DNA from: Actinokineospora alba
GTDB lineage: Bacteria; Actinomycetota; Actinomycetes; Mycobacteriales; Pseudonocardiaceae
Direction: 5' to 3'
Assembly: GCF_004362515.1 (NCBI RefSeq)
Contig: NZ_SNXU01000001.1
Span: 3,410,001 to 3,474,000 of the forward strand
Length of the DNA stretch: 64,000 nucleotides
Shown here: one piece after another, positions 8,231 through 15,516 of the stretch
Position numbering within the stretch: position 1 is the first letter of the stretch
How the letters are laid out: every line of letters starts with the position of its first letter
Position numbers and translations under genes: made by a program
The notes under the pieces: model-generated
Databases searched by the model: none
Told to the model about the DNA's origin: nothing
What the model saw: only the letters and a program-made list of their open reading frames with translations

Positions 8231-9118
8231 GTGGGCGATGCCCGAGGTTCTGGGCCTGAAGTAGCTGTTTTCGCAGGTGGTGCCGGTGCTTCGGCAAGTC
8301 TTGTCGGGCCGTTCTTCGGTCAGCGGCCCGCAGGTGTCCCCGGTCTCGCGCTCTTCCTCAACGCCGGTGATCCGCCGCTCGACGTCCTCGCCGATCTCGT
8401 CGTCATGCTTGACGAGTCCGGTGTGGACTGTCTGGAGCTGGCGGTCCCCTTTCCCGGTTCCGTCACCGATGGCCCCACCGTTCGCGCCTCCGCCGACCGC
8501 GCCCTGGCCCAAGGTGTCGACCTCGACGCCACCCTCGCCTTCATCGCTAGGGTCCGCCCGAGTCTGCGCAGGCTGCGGATTGCGCTGCTGGTCGACTGGA
8601 GCCACTCCCTCAAGCGCCGTCCACTGTCCACAGTGGCCGATGAGGTCGCCGCCGCCGGTGTCGACGGCCTGTTGGTGCACGGCCTCCCACCGAGGCTCAG
8701 GGCCGAGTACTACCAAGCCACCCATGCGCTGCCCATCGTGACCACCTGCTACCACCGGGTCTCCTCCCCGGAGGTGCTGGCCGAGGCCGCGGCGAAGGCG
8801 ACGGCCTACGTGTACCTGGTGGCCCACTACGGGCGCAGCGGTTCCGCGCCCGCGGCGGGCTACGCCGAGCTGGCAGGCACCGTCGCCCGCCTGCGCGCGA
8901 CGGCCTCGGCGCCGATCGCGGTCGGCTTCGGCGTTCGCACCCGCGACGACGTCGAGGCGATCCACCGGTGCGGGGCCGACGCGGTCATCGTCGGGTCCGC
9001 CGGGGTCGCCGTGGTGGAGAGCGCCTTGGCGCGCGGCCGGGACGTGGTCGCCGACTTCGGCGGGTTCGCCCGGTCCCTCCGCCCATCCACCATCACCCTC
9101 AGCACAGGGAGTACATGA
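8231..9118 (+). CDS. TrpA-like aldolase (tryptophan synthase alpha homologue) without TrpB
   Basis: TIM-barrel homologue of the tryptophan synthase alpha subunit, which releases glyceraldehyde 3-phosphate from indole-3-glycerol phosphate by retro-aldol cleavage. The catalytic acids are conserved at the right spacing: Glu69 in CLELAVPF and Asp80 in TDGPTV (Glu49 and Asp60 in Salmonella TrpA). A TrpA-type phosphate loop is seen near VGFGVRTRDD. GTG 8231 is preferred because a G-rich ribosome site precedes it and codons between 8105 and 8230 (TTA, ATA, AGG) look non-coding; GTG 8105 is the alternative. No trpB is present, so free product release, as in plant BX1, is plausible. The 176-base gap before it is the only large gap in the operon. 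Confidence 0.85.
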   Translation: MGDARGSGPEVAVFAGGAGASASLVGPFFGQRPAGVPGLALFLNAGDPPLDVLADLVVMLDESGVDCLELAVPFPGSVTDGPTVRASADRALAQGVDLDATLAFIARVRPSLRRLRIALLVDWSHSLKRRPLSTVADEVAAAGVDGLLVHGLPPRLRAEYYQATHALPIVTTCYHRVSSPEVLAEAAAKATAYVYLVAHYGRSGSAPAAGYAELAGTVARLRATASAPIAVGFGVRTRDDVEAIHRCGADAVIVGSAGVAVVESALARGRDVVADFGGFARSLRPSTITLSTGST

Positions 9119-9492
9119 TGATCATCCGTGAGCTCGCTGACGTCCGCACCGTCGACTGGGGCAACGGCCTGAGCAGGCGCTTCCTCGTCGAGTCCGACGG
9201 CATGGGCTACACCCTGACCGACACCATCGTCCGCGCGGGCACCAAGTCCCGGCTGGAGTACCGCAACCACCTCGAGGCGTGCTACTGCGTCGAGGGGTCG
9301 GGCGAGGTCGTCGACATGGAAGGCACTTCGCACCCGATCACCCCGGGTGTCCTCTACGCGCTCGACAAGCACGACGCGCATTTCCTGATCGCCAGTCCGC
9401 ATGAGGACCTGCGACTGGTGTGCGTGTTCTCGCCCGCCCTGCGCGGCGACGAGGTGCACAGCCTCGACGGGGCCGGTTTCTCCCACTACTGA
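9118..9492 (+). CDS. EctC-like cupin (ectoine synthase homologue)
   Basis: Small 124-residue cupin closely resembling L-ectoine synthase, which closes a tetrahydropyrimidine ring from N-gamma-acetyl-2,4-diaminobutyrate. The metal ligands known in EctC (Glu57, Tyr85, His93) are matched in NHLEACYC and LYALDKHDAHF, and the GDEVHSLDG segment with its Glu and His is also kept. The conserved Trp of the EctC N-terminus appears replaced. ATG 9118 is chosen because AGGGAG lies 6 bases upstream and the start then aligns with EctC. EctA, EctB and EctD are absent, so a ring-closing dehydration on a different amine/amide is the best inference. Confidence 0.9.
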   Translation: MIIRELADVRTVDWGNGLSRRFLVESDGMGYTLTDTIVRAGTKSRLEYRNHLEACYCVEGSGEVVDMEGTSHPITPGVLYALDKHDAHFLIASPHEDLRLVCVFSPALRGDEVHSLDGAGFSHY

Positions 9493-9509
9493 CCGAAGGC
9501 GGTGTCGCG

Positions 9510-10649
9510 GTGATCGAGTGGAACGCCGATCAGACCGCACTGCGCGCGGGACTGGCGCAGTGGTGTGCGGCGCTCAGCGCCGACCACGTGGAACGAGACG
9601 AGGCAGGCGAGTTCTCCTGGGACTGTTGGAAACTGGTACGCCAGTCGGGCATCCTCGGCCTGCCGTTCGATGAACAGTGGGGCGGGCTCGGCCAGGACCT
9701 GATCACCACCATGGGCGTGCTGGAGGCGCTGGGCGAGGGCAACCGCGACGGCGGCCTGAGTTTCTGCGTGACCACCAGCATGGCCAGCACCGGTGTGCCC
9801 CTGGAGGCCTTCGGCACCGTGGAGCAGCGGAGCCGCTACCTGCCGGGTATCTGTTCCGGTGAGCTGATCGGCGCCCACGCGATCACCGAATCCGAAGGCG
9901 GGTCGGACGCGCTGAACATGCTCACCACGGCGCGACGCGACGGAGACGTGTTCGTTCTCAACGGCAGCAAGACTTTCGTGAGCAACGGACCGATCGCCGA
10001 CGTCATCGTCGTCTACGCGAAGACCCGCCACAACGCTGGTCCGCTCGGCATCACCGCGCTGCTCGTGGACCGGGACACCCCCGGTCTGAGCGTGGGCAGA
10101 CCCATGAAGAAGATGGGTTTGCGCACCTCGCCGATCAGCGAGCTGTTCTTCGACGACTGCCGGATCCCCGCCACCCAGGTGCTCGGTCGGGTGGGTGGCG
10201 GGTTCCTGGTGCTCGACCACGTGATGAAGCGCGAGATCCTGTTCTCCTTCATCGTCAACGTGGGGGAGATGCGCCACCGGCTCAACCGCTGCCTGGCCTA
10301 CGCCAAGTCCCGCAAGCAGTTCGGCCAGGCCATCGGGTCCAACCAGGCCATCGCGAACAAGCTCGTCGACATGCGCATCCGGGTCGCCACCGCCCGCAAA
10401 TGGCTCTACGACACCGCCGAGCGGCTGGTCGCGGGCCACAACGTCACCACCGATCTGGCGATCGCCAAACTGCTGACCAGCGAGGGAAACCTCGCCTCCA
10501 GCCTGACCGCGGTGCAGATCTTCGGCGGCCACGGCTACATGGCCGAGACCGGGTTGGAGAAGGACGTGCGCAACGCGGTCGCGGGCACGATCTATTCCGG
10601 CACAACGGAAATCCAGTACAACCGAGTCGCGGCGATGATGGGCCTATGA
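9510..10649 (+). CDS. Acyl-CoA dehydrogenase family flavoenzyme
   Basis: FAD-dependent alpha,beta-desaturation of an acyl thioester or a related oxidation. The 379-residue protein shows the ACAD layout: ITESEGGSD near residue 128, a SNGPIAD segment, RKQFGQAI near 267, GGHGYM near 343, and GTIYSGTTEIQ near 361, where the Glu is the usual catalytic base. GTG 9510 has an AAGGCGG ribosome site. Its stop overlaps the trpF-like ATG. Many secondary-metabolite clusters use such enzymes on ACP-bound acyl or aminoacyl groups. The substrate is not evident. Confidence 0.9.
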   Translation: MIEWNADQTALRAGLAQWCAALSADHVERDEAGEFSWDCWKLVRQSGILGLPFDEQWGGLGQDLITTMGVLEALGEGNRDGGLSFCVTTSMASTGVPLEAFGTVEQRSRYLPGICSGELIGAHAITESEGGSDALNMLTTARRDGDVFVLNGSKTFVSNGPIADVIVVYAKTRHNAGPLGITALLVDRDTPGLSVGRPMKKMGLRTSPISELFFDDCRIPATQVLGRVGGGFLVLDHVMKREILFSFIVNVGEMRHRLNRCLAYAKSRKQFGQAIGSNQAIANKLVDMRIRVATARKWLYDTAERLVAGHNVTTDLAIAKLLTSEGNLASSLTAVQIFGGHGYMAETGLEKDVRNAVAGTIYSGTTEIQYNRVAAMMGL

Positions 10650-11344
10650 ACGCCGGCCTGCTCAAGATCTGCGGCGCGACCACGACCGACGAGGTCGACC
10701 TGCTCGCAGCCGCTGGCGCCGACCTCGTCGGACTCTGGCACGGTGTGCCGGGCGGGCGCGCCGAACTCTCGCTCGACCGGACCGCCGAGCTTGCCGCCGC
10801 CGCACGCTCGACCGGTGTGTCACGGCCGATGCTGGTGACGTTCCTGAGCGATCCCGAACGTCTGGCGGAAGTGTTGGAGCGCACGGGAATCGAGTGGGTG
10901 CAACTGCACGCGTACCAATCCCCGTCGGTCGTCCGCGCGCTTCGGGAGTCTGTGCCAAGTGGAGTGACGATCGTGAAGGTCCTCCATCTCGCCGACGACG
11001 GCTGCGTCGAGCGACGCCTGATCCCGGCCTACGAACGCGCGGGGACCGACGTGTTCCTGTTCGACCGGGTCGGCGCGGACGGTCGGGTCGGCAGCACCGG
11101 GGTGCGGTTGCCCGAGGCCGCCGTGGCCGACCTGGTCCCGCGGCTGAACCGGCAGTTCCTGCTCGCGGGCGGCATCACCGCGGGCAACCGAGTCGACTAC
11201 CCGTGGCTGACCGCGCAGCCCGGCTTCCTCGGCATCGACGTGGACACGGCCGCGCGTGACGAACGTGGCCAGTTCGACGCGAACGCGGTCGCGGCCATCG
11301 CGGTCGGGTGGGGTACGAAACGGGCTCGGGAGGTGGTCGGATGA
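10646..11344 (+). CDS. TrpF-like phosphoribosyl-amine isomerase
   Basis: Homologue of phosphoribosylanthranilate isomerase, an Amadori enzyme that turns an N-phosphoribosyl amine into a 1-deoxyribulose 5-phosphate amine. The 232-residue barrel keeps the N-terminal LKICGAT with the general-base Cys9, the general-acid Asp140 in VFLFDRV, and LAGGIT near residue 172. ATG 10646 overlaps the preceding stop and its own stop overlaps the trpC-like gene. Catalytic conservation suggests that real Amadori chemistry follows the TrpD-like step, on a substrate that need not be anthranilate-derived. Confidence 0.87.
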   Translation: MNAGLLKICGATTTDEVDLLAAAGADLVGLWHGVPGGRAELSLDRTAELAAAARSTGVSRPMLVTFLSDPERLAEVLERTGIEWVQLHAYQSPSVVRALRESVPSGVTIVKVLHLADDGCVERRLIPAYERAGTDVFLFDRVGADGRVGSTGVRLPEAAVADLVPRLNRQFLLAGGITAGNRVDYPWLTAQPGFLGIDVDTAARDERGQFDANAVAAIAVGWGTKRAREVVG

Positions 11345-12051
11345 GCCGGTTCATCGACACCCTGGTGACGGCGGCCCGCCCTTTGATCATGGAGGTCAAA
11401 CGCCGCGATCCGCACGGCGCGGACCTGATGGGCGGCCGCTCGGTCGCCGAGGTCGTCGCGGCCTACGAGCTCGCGGACGCGGCCTGCGTCTCCGTCGTCA
11501 CCGGCCACTGGTTCGGCGGAACCCCCGACCTGCTCCGCGAAGTCGCCGACCTGACGGACAAACCGGTGCTGCAGAAGGACTTCATCACCCGCACCGAACA
11601 TCTCAAGCGCGCCCGCGCGGGCGGCGCGTCGGCCGTGCTGCTCACGGCGGGCCTGCTCAGCAAGTCCAGCCTGGCCAACCTGATCGACGCGGCGCTGTCG
11701 CTGGAGCTGACCCCGTTCGTCGAGGTCACCGACGAGTCCGAAGTGGACACAATCGTCCACCCGGCGGACTGCGTCATCGCCGTCAACAACAAGGACATCA
11801 AGATCGCCGAACGCGACACCGCCGACCTCAGCCGCAGCGAACGGATGCTCCCCGCGTTGCTCGGCGCCGGCACCTTGGCGCCGGTGAGCGCCAGCGGCAT
11901 CGACACCCCGCGGACCGCCACCGGGCTGCTCGGCATCGGCTACGCGGGCCTGCTCGTCGGCACCGCCCTGCTGCGCGCCCCCAGCGTCGCCGACTGGCTC
12001 GACGAGTTCGACAACGCCCGGAAACTCGCCATGGAAGGGACCTCACGATGA
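11341..12051 (+). CDS. TrpC-like enzyme (indole-3-glycerol phosphate synthase homologue, altered active site)
   Basis: IGPS normally closes the indole ring with loss of CO2 and water. The 236-residue protein keeps Glu18 and Lys20 (IMEVKRR), Lys79 (LQKDFI), Glu128 (FVEVTDE) and Asn149 (AVNNKD), matching Glu51, Lys53, Lys110, Glu159 and Asn180 of the Sulfolobus enzyme. Two differences stand out. The Glu of the VxESGI loop (Glu210) is replaced: here VSASGI with Ala184. The N-terminal extension of about 30 residues before the first catalytic Glu is missing. It may perform a related cyclisation or dehydration on another substrate. It is coupled on both sides by 4-base overlaps. Confidence 0.85.
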   Translation: MSRFIDTLVTAARPLIMEVKRRDPHGADLMGGRSVAEVVAAYELADAACVSVVTGHWFGGTPDLLREVADLTDKPVLQKDFITRTEHLKRARAGGASAVLLTAGLLSKSSLANLIDAALSLELTPFVEVTDESEVDTIVHPADCVIAVNNKDIKIAERDTADLSRSERMLPALLGAGTLAPVSASGIDTPRTATGLLGIGYAGLLVGTALLRAPSVADWLDEFDNARKLAMEGTSR

Positions 12052-13256
12052 GCGCGCCAGCCAGCCGGTTGTTCACCTCCGAATCGGTGACGGAGGGCCA
12101 CCCGGACAAGATCTGCGACGCCATCAGCGACGCGGTCCTCGACGCCATGCTCGCCAAGGACCCCGTGTCCAGGGTGGCCGTGGAGACCATGGTGACGACC
12201 GGCCAGGTCCACGTCGTCGGCGAGGTCACGACGGAGGCCTACGCCGACATCCCGGGCATCGTCCGCGACCGCATCCTGGACATCGGCTACGACTCGTCGG
12301 CCAAGGGGTTCGACGGCCGGTCGTGCGGGGTGAACGTGGCCATCGGCGCCCAGTCCCCGGACATCGCGCGCGGCGTCGACACCGCCCACGAGGTCCGCGC
12401 CGACGCGGCCGACGATGACGACGAGATCGGCAGGCAGGGCGCGGGCGACCAGGGCCTGATGTTCGGCTACGCGTGCACCGACACGCCGGAGCTGATGCCG
12501 CTGCCGATCGCCCTGGCCCACCGGCTGGCGCTGCGGCTGACCGCGGTGCGCAAGTCCGGTGTCATGCCGTACCTGCGGCCCGACGGGAAGACCCAGGTCA
12601 CCATCGACTACGAGGGCGACCGGCCGGTCCGCGTCGACACCGTCGTCGTGTCGTCCCAGCACGCCGAGGGAGTCAGCCTCACGGGCCTGCTCGGCCCCGA
12701 CGTCCAGGAGCACGTGGTCGACCCCGAACTCGCGGCCCTGGGGCTCGACAGCGCGGGCATGCGGCTGCTGGTCAACCCCACCGGCCGGTTCGTCATCGGC
12801 GGCCCGATGGGCGACGCGGGCCTCACCGGACGCAAGATCATCGTGGACACCTACGGCGGCATGGCGCGGCACGGCGGCGGCGCGTTCTCCGGCAAGGACC
12901 CGTCGAAGGTCGACCGCTCGGCGGCGTACGCGATGCGCTGGGTCGCGAAGAACGCCGTGGCCGCGGGCCTGGCTTCGCGGGTCGAGGTGCAGGTCGCCTA
13001 CGCCATCGGCAAAGCGGCGCCGGTCGGGCTGTTCGTCGAGACGTTCGGGACCGAGACCGTCGACCCGGCGAGGATCCAGTCCGCGATCCGCGAGGTGTTC
13101 GACCTGCGCCCCGGTGCGATCATCCGCGACCTGGACCTGCTGCGGCCGATCTACGCGCAGACCGCGGCCTACGGCCACTTCGGCCGACCCGACCTCGACC
13201 TGCCGTGGGAGCGCACCGACCGAGTCACGGCCCTGCGCGATGTCCTCGGCCACTGA
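12048..13256 (+). CDS. metK: S-adenosylmethionine synthetase (methionine adenosyltransferase)
   Basis: Makes SAM from ATP and methionine. The 402-residue protein has all family signatures: TEGHPDK near the N-terminus, GAGDQG near residue 133 and GGGAFSGKDPSKVDRS near 284. ATG 12048 overlaps the trpC-like stop, placing it inside the biosynthetic operon. It is probably an extra, pathway-dedicated copy. No methyltransferase lies in the visible cluster, so SAM may be needed as a building block (for example as the amino donor of the alpha-oxoamine synthase) or by an enzyme encoded beyond the left edge. Confidence 0.95.
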   Translation: MSAPASRLFTSESVTEGHPDKICDAISDAVLDAMLAKDPVSRVAVETMVTTGQVHVVGEVTTEAYADIPGIVRDRILDIGYDSSAKGFDGRSCGVNVAIGAQSPDIARGVDTAHEVRADAADDDDEIGRQGAGDQGLMFGYACTDTPELMPLPIALAHRLALRLTAVRKSGVMPYLRPDGKTQVTIDYEGDRPVRVDTVVVSSQHAEGVSLTGLLGPDVQEHVVDPELAALGLDSAGMRLLVNPTGRFVIGGPMGDAGLTGRKIIVDTYGGMARHGGGAFSGKDPSKVDRSAAYAMRWVAKNAVAAGLASRVEVQVAYAIGKAAPVGLFVETFGTETVDPARIQSAIREVFDLRPGAIIRDLDLLRPIYAQTAAYGHFGRPDLDLPWERTDRVTALRDVLGH

Positions 13257-13965
13257 CCCGCCGTTCCGACTCGTCTGCCTGCCCCCGGCGGGCGGGTCGG
13301 CGGCGACCTTCAAGCCGTGGGTGGCGGGCCTGGGCCCGGAGTTCGCGGTGGACGCGGTCGACGTCCGTGGCCGCGCCGGCTCGCTGGTGGAGGTGGCGGC
13401 GGACCTGGCGCACTCGATCGCCGCGCCGGGGCGGTACGCGCTGGTGGGGCACAGCCTTGGTGGGCTGCTGGCGTTCGAGATCGCCAAGCGGATAGCCGAC
13501 TCGGGGCTGCCCGCGCCGGAGTTCGCCGTGGTGGCGGGGTCGCGGCCGCCGCACCGGTCGTCGTCGCGGGTGTTCGCGCCGCTGCTGTCACTGGACGACG
13601 ACCGCCTGATCGACGCGCTGGCGTCGATGGGCGCGGTGAATCCGCTGCTGCGGAAGTCGCCGCTGCGTGGGCTGTTCATGCCCGCGTTGCGGGCGGACCT
13701 TGAGTTGATCGTGGGCTATTCGGGGCCTGCTGAGGCCGTGTCGGTGCCCCTGGTCGCCTGGCATGGGGTGGATGACCCGTTGGCCTCGCCTGCATTGGGG
13801 CTTGAGTGGGCGCGATACGCGGCGGCGGGCTTCACGCACGCGGCTGTCGAAGGAGGGCACTTCTTCTTGTATGAGCGGGTTTCCGTGGTTCGGGGGTTGC
13901 TCCGGCAGCTGGTCGGACTCCCCGTGGCCGGGACGTCGGGTGGACGGTTTCCGATCGGCGCGTGA
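13240..13965 (+). CDS. Type II thioesterase (TesA-like alpha/beta hydrolase)
   Basis: Releases or edits thioester-bound acyl groups on the cluster carrier protein. The 241-residue protein starts LVCLPPAGGSA and has Ser72 in GHSLGG, an Asp in WHGVDDPLA and a His in EGGHFFL, the complete triad of stand-alone NRPS/PKS thioesterases. ATG 13240 overlaps the end of metK by 17 bases. It is the last gene that clearly belongs to the operon. It could clear misprimed ACP or discharge the final product; the sequence cannot tell which. Confidence 0.9.
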   Translation: MSSATDPPFRLVCLPPAGGSAATFKPWVAGLGPEFAVDAVDVRGRAGSLVEVAADLAHSIAAPGRYALVGHSLGGLLAFEIAKRIADSGLPAPEFAVVAGSRPPHRSSSRVFAPLLSLDDDRLIDALASMGAVNPLLRKSPLRGLFMPALRADLELIVGYSGPAEAVSVPLVAWHGVDDPLASPALGLEWARYAAAGFTHAAVEGGHFFLYERVSVVRGLLRQLVGLPVAGTSGGRFPIGA

Positions 13966-13975
13966 GACTTCGGGC

Positions 13976-15181
13976 GTGACCCAGGATTCCCGGAGCAAGC
14001 CCGTGACGACCCGTCGGGTCGTGGCGGCCGTGCTCGCCGTCGTCGTCGCGGTGTTGCTGGCGATCGTGGCGTTCGTGATCGTCTCCGCGTCGATACCGGA
14101 GTCGTTGGTGCGGGTCTCGGAGATTGTGAGCAACAAGGGCGTTCACGTCGTGCCGCTCGGGATGATCGGTGTCGCGTTGGCTTGGGTGGCTTTCCGGGTG
14201 GGCGCGCGGAAGGTCGGCGCGGTCACAGGTGTGGTGGCTTTGGCGGCCACGGTGGCGATCTGCGTCCCGCTGGTGGCCACCTACCGGGCCGCCGACCGCT
14301 ACGGCGCGGACCTGTCCCTCGGGGACTACTTCGAAGGCGGCGAGAACACCGGCAAACCGGTCGACGCGGTGACCGTGGTCTACAACGAGGTCGATGGGCA
14401 GGCGCTCAAGCTGGATGTGAAGGTGCCCGCCGGCTCGGCGTCGGGGCCTCGCCCCGCAGTGGTGTGGGTGCACGGCGGAGGGTGGAACGCGGGCGACCGC
14501 ACGGAAGCCGCGCAGTGGCACAACTGGCTCAACGACAAGGGTTACGCGGTCTTCTCGATCGACTACCGACTGGCCCCGCCCGCCCGATGGGACCAGGCCC
14601 CGGGCGACGTGAAGTGCGCCATCGGATGGGTCAAGACCCACGCCGCGCGCTACCAGGTGGACCCGACCCGGGTCATGATCGCCGGCGGCTCCGCAGGCGG
14701 CAACTTGGCTCTGCTGGGCGCCTACGCCGATGGGCGGGTCACCCCGAGCTGTGCGGCACAGGACACGGCGGTGACCGCGGTCATGGCGTTCTACCCGGCG
14801 GTCAGCCTCACCACCACCTGGGACCACACCGGGTACGCCTCGGCACTGCGCCCGTGGATCGAGAACTACACCGGCGGAACGCCGCACCAGGCCCCTGAGC
14901 GCTACCGGTTCGCGTCCGCGGACACCTATGTGCGCCCGGGCCTGCCGCCCACCCTGCTCATGCACGGCGACCGGGACCACATCGTGCCCCACCAGGGATC
15001 GGCTGACCTGGCCGAGAAACTGGCCCGGGCCGGGGTGGAACACGAGCTGATCACCATCCCGTGGGGCGAACACGTATACGACTCCCACTGGAACGGCTGG
15101 GGGACACAGATCTCCCGGACCGCCATGGACCGATTCCTCAAGGACAACTTCCCCGCCACTGCAGCGGTTGAGGGCGGTTGA
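13976..15181 (+). CDS. Membrane-anchored HSL-type alpha/beta hydrolase (esterase)
   Basis: Probable carboxylesterase on the outer membrane face. The first 110 residues of 401 hold three hydrophobic helices. The hydrolase part has the oxyanion HGGGWN motif near residue 163, the nucleophile in GGSAGGN near 241, an Asp in HGDRDHI and a C-terminal His in WGEHVYD. The start is GTG 13976 or GTG 14003, the latter with GGAG upstream. It lies 10 bases after the thioesterase, so it may be cotranscribed with the cluster, but fold and topology suggest a general lipid/ester hydrolase. Cluster membership is uncertain. Confidence 0.82.
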   Translation: MTQDSRSKPVTTRRVVAAVLAVVVAVLLAIVAFVIVSASIPESLVRVSEIVSNKGVHVVPLGMIGVALAWVAFRVGARKVGAVTGVVALAATVAICVPLVATYRAADRYGADLSLGDYFEGGENTGKPVDAVTVVYNEVDGQALKLDVKVPAGSASGPRPAVVWVHGGGWNAGDRTEAAQWHNWLNDKGYAVFSIDYRLAPPARWDQAPGDVKCAIGWVKTHAARYQVDPTRVMIAGGSAGGNLALLGAYADGRVTPSCAAQDTAVTAVMAFYPAVSLTTTWDHTGYASALRPWIENYTGGTPHQAPERYRFASADTYVRPGLPPTLLMHGDRDHIVPHQGSADLAEKLARAGVEHELITIPWGEHVYDSHWNGWGTQISRTAMDRFLKDNFPATAAVEGG

Positions 15182-15516
15182 CGGTCACCGCGCCCTAGCG
15201 CGCCCGACAACGCCGACGCGCATGCCTCGTCGCACCCCGATGGCGCCGGCTCTCGCTGTCCGGAAGCCGGCCAGGGCCAAGCCGGGCCACGCTGCCGAGG
15301 CATGCCAGGCCAAGTACTGCCAGTGCGGGTGGCCCACCGGGCCAAGTCAGTCCACCCTGGCGGCACTTCCTTGCCCCCATCGCGCCGAAACCAGGCCGTG
15401 TCGGGCCGAACCTGACGGCGGGGCGCCGGACTGGATCGGGCCGAACCAGGCCATGCCGGGCCGAACCAGACCGTGCCGGGCCGGGCGGAGCCGTGGGTGG
15501 GGCGGTTGGGGTGTCG
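15182..15516. repeat. Intergenic gap with degenerate GGGCCGAACCAG tandem repeats
   Basis: No gene is convincing in this 335-base gap between convergent genes. From about 15382 to 15482 a roughly 20-base unit with the core GGGCCGAACCAGGCCATGCC recurs about four times with changes, and related CAGGCCAAG fragments occur upstream. It may act as a terminator region or be simple repeat expansion. I see no transposase or terminal inverted repeats. Confidence 0.55.

Noticed and set aside
9118..9492. Part of an ectoine operon
   Set aside because: No ectA, ectB, ectD or ask_ect gene is nearby, and the gene is embedded in an unrelated biosynthetic operon.
7047..12051. Housekeeping tryptophan operon
   Set aside because: trpE, trpG and trpB are absent, the TrpC and TrpD homologues have altered key residues, and the genes are interleaved with ACP-type biosynthetic genes.
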